From: CAZWHE01 sp964633825
GTDB lineage: Bacteria; Planctomycetota; B15-G4; CAYZWU01
NCBI GenBank assembly: GCA_964633825.1
Contig: CAZWHE010000166.1
Span: forward strand, 1-8,276
Direction: 5' to 3'
DNA length: 8,276 bases
In this document: in pieces, positions 1 through 5,993 of the stretch
Layout of the letters: each line of letters opens with the position of its first letter
Numbering within the stretch: the stretch's first letter is position 1
Made by a program: the position numbers and the translations under genes
The notes under the pieces: model-generated
Database searches by the model: none
The model's input: the letters and a program-made list of their open reading frames with translations, nothing else
Told to the model about the DNA's origin: nothing

Positions 1-117
1 TCGAAGGAGGCCGACGTTTTCATCTCATCTTTGCGAGGACTTGCTCGCAGACCCCCTATGTTCGGGGCCCGGATAATTCTTGCGTGTCTCATTCCTCTTT
101 CGGGGTGACGGAAAAGA

Positions 118-147
118 GACTACGGACTACTACGTATTGTGTCCCCC
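118..147 (-). repeat. Repeat copy at the 3' end of hom (shared with mogA 3' end)
   Basis: This stretch matches 3345-3374 at 25 of 30 positions, without gaps. It contains the hom stop codon (TAG at 130-132) and the last codons, in the same reading frame as in mogA (GGH-N/D-T). The second arm of the hairpin seen at the mogA copy is degenerate here: only a weak GGGGTGAC at 102-109 could pair with GTGTCCCC. No T tract follows on the minus strand, so I do not call it a terminator. Confidence 0.75.
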
Positions 148-1170
148 AAGACGGTGAATCGCCAGGATGTCGGTGAGAAGCGAGAATCCCGTTTCCGTCC
201 GTCCGGCGCCTGCACCCTGAACAGTGACCGGGCCGAGGAGGTCGGTCTCGAAGGTGAGGGCGTTCGTCGGGCCCATGACCGAGGCGAGCGGGTCGGAGAG
301 GGGGAGCTTCTCGGGCGCCACGCGGCCGACCACCTTTCCCTTCTCCTTTTTCGTGGAACCGATCAGCTTCCAGCGGCATCCCTCGTCCGCGGCGGCTTTC
401 ACGTCGTCGAGCGTGATTTCGGTGATGCCCGTGCAGTCGATGTCGTCGGGCGAGAGATCGGCGCCCATCACCGTGTTGGAGAGGATGATCACCTTGGCCA
501 TGGCGTCCCAGCCGAGAACGTCGGCGTCGGGCACGGCTTCGGCGTAGCCGAGCTCCTGGGCCTGCGTGAGCGCCTTGTCGTACGAGAGGCCGCCTTCCAT
601 TTCGGAGAGGATGTAGTTGGTCGTGCCGTTGAGGATGCCGCGTATCGCCGTGATCTCGCATCCGGCCAGCGCCTCGTTGCAGAGGTTGAGAACGGGCGTT
701 CCCGACATGACCGTTCCCTCGTAGCGGAAATGAAGTTTTTTCTCCACGGCCAGGGCGTCGAGCTCCTTGAAGCGAAGGGCCACCGGCCCCTTGTTCGTCG
801 TGGCGAGATGCTTGTCGCTCTCCAGGGCGACCCTGAAGTGGGACAGGGCCGGCTCGCCCGTCTTGATGTCCGTGTAGGTCGCTTCGGCGACGATATCGGC
901 CGTTGATTCGCGGATCGTTTTAAGGGCGTCCCACCCCGTCTCCCCCGGAAGAGCGTCGTCGAGCTTTTGCCCTTCCTTCACGGCGTTGAGCGCCGCCCGG
1001 AGGTCGATGCCGCCTTCGTTGACAACCGATCCCTTGATCATGTCGCAGATCGCAACCGTCTTGCACCGAAACCCGCAGCGCCGGGCCAGCTCGTCCTCTT
1101 TGTCGATAATGATCTCGGCGAGCCCTTGTCCCACCACGCCGAATCCGATGAATGCCAGCTTGTGTTCCAT
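130..1170 (-). CDS. hom: Homoserine dehydrogenase, short form without ACT domain
   Basis: Cytosolic NAD(P)-dependent enzyme that reduces aspartate semialdehyde to homoserine, the branch point to threonine and methionine. The 346-residue product has a Rossmann GFGVVGQG at 9-16 and the dinucleotide-side TTNKGPVAL at 124-132. The family signature RGILNGTTNYIL is at 177-188. The catalytic block GYAEAVPDADVLGWDAMAK spans 208-226 and keeps the expected Glu211, Asp222 and Lys226. It ends soon after the GAGAG region (319-323), so the C-terminal ACT regulatory domain of long forms is missing and allosteric threonine feedback through it is not expected. The ATG is preceded by AAGGAG at 8 nt. It is the third gene of a leftward operon, 29 bp after the PLP enzyme, which suggests supply of homoserine to that enzyme's pathway. 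The last codons (LGGHNT) come from a repeat shared with mogA. Family assignment is secure; cofactor preference is not determined. Confidence 0.95.
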   Translation of the reverse strand: MEHKLAFIGFGVVGQGLAEIIIDKEDELARRCGFRCKTVAICDMIKGSVVNEGGIDLRAALNAVKEGQKLDDALPGETGWDALKTIRESTADIVAEATYTDIKTGEPALSHFRVALESDKHLATTNKGPVALRFKELDALAVEKKLHFRYEGTVMSGTPVLNLCNEALAGCEITAIRGILNGTTNYILSEMEGGLSYDKALTQAQELGYAEAVPDADVLGWDAMAKVIILSNTVMGADLSPDDIDCTGITEITLDDVKAAADEGCRWKLIGSTKKEKGKVVGRVAPEKLPLSDPLASVMGPTNALTFETDLLGPVTVQGAGAGRTETGFSLLTDILAIHRLGGHNT

Positions 1171-1199
1171 TTATCCAGCTCCTTTACGAAAAGAACCGA

Positions 1200-2696
1200 T
1201 CAGTGCGCTTCCTGCTGCGCGAGCTGATCCGGTCCTTTTTTTCCTTTCTTTCCTTTTTTCTTTGCCACGGGGTGCACGCTCTTTTTCGAAATGGTGTGAA
1301 GCGCCTGGTCGATGTCGGCCATCACATCGTCCGAGTGTTCGCCGCCGATGCAGAGCCGGATCAGCTGCGGCGGAATGCCGGCCATCTCGCGGGCTTCTTC
1401 GCCCTGCTGCTGGTGCGTGGAGATGCTCGGGATCGTGGCCACCGTCTTGATCCGGCCGAGATCGGTGGCGCGCCAGATTCTCTGGAAGCTGTCGAAAACC
1501 TTGCGTGTGTCCTCGGGCGTCCCCTTCACATGGAAGGACATGAGGTGGCCGTACCGGTTGAGCTCCTTTCCCGAACCGTCGTCCGAGTCGACGAGCTTCA
1601 TGTAACAGCTCGCCAGCTCGTGGAGCGGATGGGACTCGAGACCGAGGTATTCCACTTCGGACACGTTCGGGTGTTTTTCCAGGTGTTTCGCCACGGTCAT
1701 CGTGTTCCGGCTCAGATGATTCATCTTGATGCGCAGCGTCTTGATCTCACCCATGGTGAAGATGGCGTTCATGGGCGTCATCGCCGGTCCGTTGTCCCGG
1801 TAGGGCAGGAACTTGACGTAAGAGGCGAAATCGTCCTTGAAGAGGGGATTGTCGTTTTTGACCTTTGTGGTGATCCCTTTCCGGCTGATGAGCGCGCCCG
1901 ACACGCCGTACCCGCTCGCCGTCATCGACTTGGTCGTCGAGTGAACGACAATGTCGGCGCCGTGCTGGATGGGCCGCATCAGGGCCGGAGTGGCCACCGT
2001 GGAGTCGCAGATCAGCGGGATGCCGTGGGAATGGGCGAGGTCGGCCACGGCGGCGATGTCGAAGAAAGCCTGGCCCGGGTTGCTCGGGAGCTCGCCATAG
2101 AGAAAACGCGTGTTCTTGTCGATCTTGGTCGCCCATTCGTCCGTGTCGTGGGGATTGACGACCCACCGGCACTCGATGCCGCGTTCCTCCATCTTGCGCA
2201 CCTGGAACTGCTGGAAAGTGCCGCCGTATACCTGGCAGGTGGAGACGAAGTTGATCTTTTCATCCCCCTTTTTCGTCTGCTTGACCAGAAAGGGGTCGAC
2301 GGCGCTTCCAATGGCCGACATGCCCGAAGCGGTGCAGACGCACGATGTCTCCACGTCGCATCCGTACCCCTCGAGAAGGGCGAGCGTCCACTCCAGATAG
2401 TAGGTGGTCGGGTTGGCGATGCGCGTGTAGCACCACGTGGGGATCAGGTAGGCGAGCCCGGCCTCCATCTCGTCTGCATCCCGGTAGGCCTGGGAGGCGG
2501 AAAGATAGACCGGCTCGATGATGGCGCCCTGGTTGTTTTCGAGCGCCTCTTCCATGGTGTAGAGGCCGTGCACGGCGATCGTGTCGAACCTCAGCTTCTT
2601 GGCTTTTTTGTACTGTTTCGCTCGTTCCGCGGCGATCTTGTTACCGATCTCGACACGGCGCTGAACACCGGGCCCGTACATCGACAGATCTGTCAT
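1200..2696 (-). CDS. Cys/Met-metabolism PLP enzyme, probably O-acetylhomoserine sulfhydrylase-like
   Basis: Fold-type I PLP enzyme of the cystathionine gamma-synthase / O-acetylhomoserine sulfhydrylase / methionine gamma-lyase family, 498 residues. Visible motifs are YTRIANPT (90-97, phosphate binding from the partner subunit), ASGMSAI (123-129), YGGT (157-160, ring stacking), ELPSNPG (202-208), Asp231 in CDSTVATP (pyridine nitrogen), the Schiff-base Lys256 in HSTTKSMTASG, and Arg447 in LIRLCIGGE (substrate carboxylate). YGGT resembles sulfhydrylases rather than methionine gamma-lyases, which carry a Cys there; this favours homocysteine synthesis but does not prove it. It is longer than usual (about 400-430), with some 35 extra N-terminal residues and a lysine/glycine tail. 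The ATG follows AAGGAGGAGG closely. It lies between an Lrp-type regulator (15 bp) and hom (29 bp). Superfamily is certain; the exact reaction is not. Confidence 0.9.
   Translation of the reverse strand: MTDLSMYGPGVQRRVEIGNKIAAERAKQYKKAKKLRFDTIAVHGLYTMEEALENNQGAIIEPVYLSASQAYRDADEMEAGLAYLIPTWCYTRIANPTTYYLEWTLALLEGYGCDVETSCVCTASGMSAIGSAVDPFLVKQTKKGDEKINFVSTCQVYGGTFQQFQVRKMEERGIECRWVVNPHDTDEWATKIDKNTRFLYGELPSNPGQAFFDIAAVADLAHSHGIPLICDSTVATPALMRPIQHGADIVVHSTTKSMTASGYGVSGALISRKGITTKVKNDNPLFKDDFASYVKFLPYRDNGPAMTPMNAIFTMGEIKTLRIKMNHLSRNTMTVAKHLEKHPNVSEVEYLGLESHPLHELASCYMKLVDSDDGSGKELNRYGHLMSFHVKGTPEDTRKVFDSFQRIWRATDLGRIKTVATIPSISTHQQQGEEAREMAGIPPQLIRLCIGGEHSDDVMADIDQALHTISKKSVHPVAKKKGKKGKKGPDQLAQQEAH
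1233..1262 (-). repeat. 9-bp tandem repeat encoding KKG units in the PLP-enzyme tail
   Basis: Residues 479-488 read KKKGKKGKKG, encoded by three near-identical 9-bp units of the type AARAAAGGA on the minus strand. The tract lies outside the catalytic fold, about ten codons before the stop. It gives the protein a strongly basic, probably disordered C-terminus. Confidence 0.7.
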
Positions 2697-2711
2697 GGGT
2701 CCTCCTCCTTT

Positions 2712-3254
2712 TTATATCCTGTTCTTCGTTCGAGAAGTTTCCTTTCTTTGGGCGCTTTTTCCGTTCTTCTGATTGCACGGTATTTCCGATACGGGAAAGT
2801 CGTCGAGAGGGATCTTGGTCGATTTCTTGATGGTGGAGAGAACGAAAAGGGTCCTCACCTTTCTGATTCCCGGAATCCTTGTGAGCGTGTGGAGAAGAAA
2901 GGATTCGTACTCGGCGATGTCGCGGGCCAGCACCTTGAGAAGGTAATCCTCTTCGCCGGCGAGATGGTAGCACTCGAGTATGGCCGGGCATTCTTTCACG
3001 GCGAGAGTGAATCGGTCGATCGATTCGGGATCGTGGAGCTCGAGGCTGACGGCCACGAAGGCCTGGGTTCCTTTCCCGGTTTTTGCTTCGTCGATGAGAG
3101 TGACGTACTTCCGGATGACGCCCTTCTCCTCGAGCTTTTTCACCCGCTCGAGCACGGCTGGCGGGCTCAGGTTGACCGCCTGAGCGAGCTGGACGTTCGT
3201 GGTTCGGGCCGATTCCTGTAGAAGTCCGAGTATTTTTTTATCGGTATTATCCAT
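2712..3254 (-). CDS. Lrp/AsnC family transcriptional regulator with basic C-terminal extension
   Basis: Amino-acid-responsive DNA-binding protein, 180 residues from the ATG at 3254. The N-terminal winged HTH covers about 1-50 (MDNTDKKILGLL, then TTNVQLAQAVNLSPPAVLERVKKLEEKGVI). The RAM/ligand domain covers about 62-145, with LAGEEDYLLKV at 98-108 (conserved Gly and Asp of the effector pocket) and VLSTIKKSTKIPL at 138-150, where most relatives stop. About 30 further residues (to KETSRTKNRI) are basic and polar. An upstream in-frame TTG at 3314 is rejected: it overlaps the -35 hexamer, has no ribosome site and would precede the predicted transcript start. It is the first gene of the unit with the PLP enzyme and hom, so self-regulation and control of those two genes in response to an amino acid such as methionine is likely. 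The ribosome site is weak (TAGGT), as expected for a low-abundance regulator. Confidence 0.92.
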   Translation of the reverse strand: MDNTDKKILGLLQESARTTNVQLAQAVNLSPPAVLERVKKLEEKGVIRKYVTLIDEAKTGKGTQAFVAVSLELHDPESIDRFTLAVKECPAILECYHLAGEEDYLLKVLARDIAEYESFLLHTLTRIPGIRKVRTLFVLSTIKKSTKIPLDDFPVSEIPCNQKNGKSAQRKETSRTKNRI

Positions 3255-3284
3255 ATATAACCTACTAATATTCTGTGATATGTC

Positions 3285-3314
3285 ATTGTATCTTTTCTTT
3301 GTTCGGCGTGTCAA
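3285..3314 (-). promoter_or_regulatory. Sigma-70-type promoter of the Lrp-PLP enzyme-hom operon
   Basis: Read on the minus strand, a perfect -35 TTGACA (3309-3314) is followed after 18 bp by TACAAT (3285-3290), one mismatch from TATAAT. Transcription would start near 3278, giving a leader of roughly 25 nt before the ATG at 3254. That is too short for a riboswitch. The -35 begins two bases after the T tract of the upstream terminator. Confidence 0.8.
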
Positions 3315-3316
3315 CG

Positions 3317-3377
3317 AAAAAGGGCGGGGGACACGATACGCCGCGACTACGGATCACGGCGTATCGTGTCCCCCGCC
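3317..3377 (-). terminator. Intrinsic terminator of the moeA-mogA operon
   Basis: A perfect 21-bp GC-rich inverted repeat (arms 3323-3343 and 3357-3377, 13-nt loop) is followed on the minus strand by one C and T5 (3317-3321). The plus-strand side has no T tract, so it works leftward only. The 5' arm of the RNA stem encodes the last seven codons of mogA, and the stop codon (3354-3356) is the first part of the loop. Confidence 0.85.
3345..3374 (-). repeat. Repeat copy at the 3' end of mogA (shared with hom 3' end)
   Basis: Loop plus one arm of the terminator hairpin. It matches 118-147 at 25 of 30 positions. Here the second arm is intact and perfectly complementary, giving a small palindromic element of about 55 bp of the REP type. 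The shared core GGGGGACAC is read as Gly-Gly-His in both genes. Confidence 0.75.
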
Positions 3378-3908
3378 GTGGAGCATTTCGAGGGCGTGCC
3401 CCACAAGGGGCAGGATTTCGGCGAGATACTCTTCGACAGCCTTGACGCTGCCGGGGAGGTTGAAAACGAGGGTCCGTCCGCGGGCGCCGGCCAGGCCGCG
3501 GGAAAGAAGAGCGCGCCGATTTTGGGCGCCCTGCATGGTCCTGATGTGTTCCATCACACCGGGGAGCTCCTTGTCGAGGAACTCTTTCGTGGCCTCGGGC
3601 GCGATATCGCTCGGCCCGAGACCGGTGCTTCCCGAGGTGATGATCACGTCCGCGCCCTCTTTGGCCGCATTGTCGAGCGCGCTGAGGAGAACGTCCCTGT
3701 CGTCGGGAATGACCTCTCTGCCGACAGAGCCCTTTTTCCCACTGCCGGCCAGAAATTCCTCGATGAGCTCGGCCGCGCGCGGTCCGGACCTGTCTTCGTA
3801 CTCGCCCCGGCTCGCGCGGTCGCTCAACACGATCAGATGAAACCGGATCTTCTCAGAAGGGATCTTCTCAGAAGGGATCTTCTCAGAAGGGATCTTCTCA
3901 GAAGCCAT
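3354..3908 (-). CDS. mogA: MogA/MoaB-type molybdopterin adenylyltransferase
   Basis: Cytosolic enzyme that adenylates molybdopterin before MoeA inserts molybdate. From the ATG at 3908 it has 184 residues. SDRASRGEYEDRSG at 29-42 matches the MogA signature SDRAS. The MoCF-binding loop is ITSGSTGLGPSDIAPEAT at 90-107, with the key Asp101 kept, and NLPGS is at 150-154. Two positions differ from the common GGTG...PRD form: Ser for the second Gly and Ser for Arg. The start is supported by GGGGAGG about 5 nt upstream and by an 11-bp overlap with the moeA stop; a longer frame to 4070 would lie inside moeA. Residues 3-21 are four SEKI(P) repeats before the fold begins, an addition not needed by the family. 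The C-terminal GGGHDTP comes from the terminator repeat. Function is well supported; MogA and MoaB cannot be told apart by motif alone. Confidence 0.9.
   Translation of the reverse strand: MASEKIPSEKIPSEKIPSEKIRFHLIVLSDRASRGEYEDRSGPRAAELIEEFLAGSGKKGSVGREVIPDDRDVLLSALDNAAKEGADVIITSGSTGLGPSDIAPEATKEFLDKELPGVMEHIRTMQGAQNRRALLSRGLAGARGRTLVFNLPGSVKAVEEYLAEILPLVGHALEMLHGGGHDTP
3845..3904 (-). repeat. Four perfect 15-bp tandem repeats at the moeA/mogA junction
   Basis: Four identical units of GGATCTTCTCAGAAG (plus strand) run without interruption. They encode SEKIP units at the N-terminus of MogA. Each unit contains the 11-bp palindrome CTTCT-C-AGAAG and a GATC. In the moeA frame each unit supplies a TGA, and the first one reached ends moeA (3898-3900). 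Perfect identity suggests recent slippage expansion. Confidence 0.95.
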
Positions 3909-5112
3909 GCGCGCCTCCCCTTCGTCCGATGAGCGGCAAGAAGGGAACCCTTTCTCCCGCCGCGACCCTGCCGATGCCGCTTTCGACGCGGAAAAAGCCG
4001 TCGGCATCCCGGAGCGCCAGGAGGTGGGCCGATCCGTGAAACTCGGGCCGCTCGAGGCGCCCTTTCGCATTGACGCGAGCCGGCACGAACACGGTGCGCG
4101 CCGTCCGCGACCTTATGTAATCGTCTTCGAGGGGCAGGGGAAGGAATCGCGGCTTTTCGAAAGAACCCTCCAGGGCTGTCAGGGCCGGAAGGGCGAAGAG
4201 GTAAAAAGTCGCCACGATCGAGACGGGGTTTCCGGGGAGGCCGAGGGCGGCCCCGCTTTTTCCGCCGGCGAACGTCACCGGACGCCCCGGCTTGATCAGC
4301 ACACGCGAGAAATGGATGTCGAGCCCGCAGGCTTCCATCGCATCGGGGACGAAATCGAAGTCCCCCATGGAGACGCCGCCCGACAGGATGACGAGATCCG
4401 ATTGCTCCAGGGCCCGGCCGAGCTCCGACGCGAGCCTGTCCAGGTCGTCGGGGACGTTCTTGGCCTGCACGGGAGCGCAGCCGCTCTGTTCGAGAAGGTT
4501 CGCCAGCATGGGGCCGTTGGAGTCGAAGATCTTGCCCGGCCCGAAATCGGCCATGCTCTCGACGATTTCGCTTCCCGTTGTGATAACCGAGACACGGGGC
4601 TTTGCGGCCACGGCCACTTTCTCCACCCCGCAGGAGACGAGGTTGGCGCAGGCCAGGGCGTCGAGGCGCTCACCGGCGCGTACGACCGGATCGCCCTCGG
4701 CAACGTCGCTGCCCCTGGGCGCGATGAAAGTCCGCTTCTCTCTCCCCGACACCCGGACAAGGCCGTCCGTCTCTTCGGTCTCCTCGACGCGGACGATGCG
4801 AAGGGCGCCCTCGGGCACGGGCGCGCCGGTCATGATCTTCACGCATTTTCCGGGCTCGAGCGCCGGGATCTCCGCGTCGCCGGCAGCGATCACATCGAGG
4901 AGGCGGTAGGTTTCGCGCTCGTCGCAGACAGCGTATCCGTCCATGATCGACTTATCGAAAGGGGGAAGGTCGATGATGGAGAAGGCGTCCTCGATAACAA
5001 CACGCCCCAGGGCCTCGCGGACAGGGATCGTTTTTCTTTCGACCGATTTTCCGGACAGAGTATGGGCCAGGATTTCTTCGGCTTCTTCCCAGGTGATGAA
5101 AGGAGCGGTCAA
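3898..5112 (-). CDS. moeA: Molybdopterin molybdenumtransferase MoeA (TTG start)
   Basis: Inserts molybdate into adenylated molybdopterin to complete molybdenum cofactor. Translation from TTG at 5112 gives 404 residues, the usual length for MoeA. Motifs in order: LPPFDKSIMDGYAV at 49-62 (substrate Asp), MTGAPVPEGA at 94-103, APRGSDV at 131-137, ITTGSEIV at 177-184, SGGVSMGDFDF at 244-254, KPGRPVTF at 274-281 and GLPGNPVS at 291-298. A C-terminal beta domain follows. The frame stays open to 5220, but that extension lies in the lipoprotein gene and reads as low-complexity Arg/Pro. The TTG has AAGGAAG upstream, sits 14 bp after the lipoprotein stop, and precedes the normal MoeA N-terminus (TAPFITWEEAEEIL). 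No ATG or GTG offers a better start. It shares a transcript with the lipoprotein and mogA. Function is certain, the start fairly so. Confidence 0.95.
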   Translation of the reverse strand: MTAPFITWEEAEEILAHTLSGKSVERKTIPVREALGRVVIEDAFSIIDLPPFDKSIMDGYAVCDERETYRLLDVIAAGDAEIPALEPGKCVKIMTGAPVPEGALRIVRVEETEETDGLVRVSGREKRTFIAPRGSDVAEGDPVVRAGERLDALACANLVSCGVEKVAVAAKPRVSVITTGSEIVESMADFGPGKIFDSNGPMLANLLEQSGCAPVQAKNVPDDLDRLASELGRALEQSDLVILSGGVSMGDFDFVPDAMEACGLDIHFSRVLIKPGRPVTFAGGKSGAALGLPGNPVSIVATFYLFALPALTALEGSFEKPRFLPLPLEDDYIRSRTARTVFVPARVNAKGRLERPEFHGSAHLLALRDADGFFRVESGIGRVAAGERVPFLPLIGRRGGAHGF

Positions 5113-5126
5113 GGCTCGGCTTCCTT

Positions 5127-5723
5127 CTACAACAGGGGGACCTCGATCTCGCCCGTTGTTTCGCGGAAGAGCTGCAGGAGCTCCCCGTCGACAGTGACAA
5201 CGGCCTTGTATTTCAGCCAATCCTTGACCAGCTTGAAATGGTATTCAAGAAGATTGAAATCGCCGTCGCGGATCTCTTCGGCTTTTTCGAGTCTCGCCTC
5301 GGGTATGGCTGAGAACGCCGCGTCCAGGACCTTGTGAGGGACATCCTTCTTGTCGATCTCGACCTCCCAGGAGTGTACGGCGCCGTCGCTCGTGAACATG
5401 ATCTCCTGCTCCTGGCCCCTGACGGTGCAGGTGACCTCGTAAAAGATCTTGCCGCCGTGGTACTCGATCTCGCAGTCCCCGATCCATCCCTCGGGGATCA
5501 GCTTCCGCGCGCTTTCGCGAATCTCGGGCGGGATGCAGGTCGCATCGACGTGGAACTCCACCTCTCCCACTTCATATGTTTCGGGAGTGAGCGATATCTC
5601 GATCCGTTTATCGGCCGGGACCAGTTTTGCGGTCTCCAGGGTCTGCGAGGGAAAACCGCCCGATGCCGCACAGCCGGCGAGTGAGAAAAGGAGAATCGTT
5701 GTAACAATGGCACTGACCTTCAT
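5127..5723 (-). CDS. Lipoprotein with two PepSY-like repeats
   Basis: 198-residue secreted lipoprotein. It has a signal peptide (Lys-2, hydrophobic SAIVTTILLFSL) and a lipobox LAGC with the lipidated Cys at 18. After a linker come two similar halves: about 62-121 (IPPEIRESARKLIP ... GQEQEIMFTSDGAVHSWEVEI) and about 124-185 (VPHKVLDAAFSAIP ... YKAVVTVDGELLQLFRE). Each has a helix ending in 'IP' followed by beta strands, with a 'DG' turn before the last strand. This is the pattern of periplasmic PepSY-like / beta-lactamase-inhibitor-like domains, whose roles are mostly unknown. ATG at 5723 has AGGAGG 7 nt upstream; a TTG one codon earlier is too close to that site. It is the first gene of the unit with moeA and mogA, 14 bp apart, without an obvious functional link to cofactor assembly. 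The domain assignment is from pattern only. Confidence 0.8.
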   Translation of the reverse strand: MKVSAIVTTILLFSLAGCAASGGFPSQTLETAKLVPADKRIEISLTPETYEVGEVEFHVDATCIPPEIRESARKLIPEGWIGDCEIEYHGGKIFYEVTCTVRGQEQEIMFTSDGAVHSWEVEIDKKDVPHKVLDAAFSAIPEARLEKAEEIRDGDFNLLEYHFKLVKDWLKYKAVVTVDGELLQLFRETTGEIEVPLL

Positions 5724-5842
5724 CAAGGACCTCCTCGATATGCTGGCATTCCAATGACAGGATTGTCGTGTTTACGCCGCACGCGGCTTCGACCGCGAGG
5801 CCGGCGGCTGCGGCTTGAAAAAAACCGCACAGGGACTATTCA

Positions 5843-5870
5843 AGAATAGATCCTTCCCCGGACACGGCAA
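5843..5870 (-). promoter_or_regulatory. Weak candidate promoter for lipoprotein-moeA-mogA
   Basis: On the minus strand TTGCCG (5865-5870) and TATTCT (5843-5848) are 16 bp apart, each matching the sigma-70 consensus at four of six positions. It would give a leader of about 110 nt. That leader includes a GC-rich nested hairpin: outer arms 5776-5781 and 5809-5814, inner arms CGCGG/CCGCG near 5782-5797. No T tract follows the hairpin, so it does not look like an attenuator. No better leftward promoter is visible between 5727 and 5900. Confidence 0.3.
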
Positions 5871-5933
5871 GAAGAAAAAGGGAGCTTTTATTCGGAGCCC
5901 AAGGGCGGCCGGCTCACTTCTTCCACAATGAAA

Positions 5934-5962
5934 TTGCCAGCGCGGGGCCGTCAAGTTATAGT
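5934..5962 (+). promoter_or_regulatory. Sigma-70-type promoter of the methyltransferase-peptidase pair
   Basis: TTGCCA (5934-5939) and TATAGT (5957-5962), each one mismatch from consensus, are separated by the ideal 17 bp. Transcription would start near 5969, leaving about 25 nt before the ATG at 5994. This supports that start over an in-frame ATG at 5928 that lies upstream of the promoter. Confidence 0.75.
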
Positions 5963-5993
5963 GCGGCATTCCACAAAGGACAAGGAAACGAAC

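Noticed and set aside
32..117. Small hairpins downstream of hom (TGCGAG/CTCGCA at 32-49; CTCTTT/AAAGAG near 95-118)
   Set aside because: Stems of six pairs without a T tract on the minus strand do not support an intrinsic terminator.
1152..3221. A 689-codon open frame on the plus strand across the PLP enzyme and the Lrp gene
   Set aside because: It is antisense to two clearly recognised genes, shows no family motif, and is rich in Arg, His and Val as expected for shadow frames in GC-rich coding DNA.
5113..5220. N-terminal extension of MoeA by 36 residues
   Set aside because: It overlaps the lipoprotein gene and reads as Arg/Pro-rich shadow sequence; TTG at 5112 gives the normal family length.
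3907..5337. A 476-codon plus-strand frame opposite moeA
   Set aside because: Antisense shadow of moeA and part of the lipoprotein gene, with no recognisable domain.
5928..5993. An upstream ATG that would add 22 residues to the methyltransferase
   Set aside because: It lies at or before the -35 of a strong promoter whose predicted start is near 5969, and the extra residues do not look like part of the fold.
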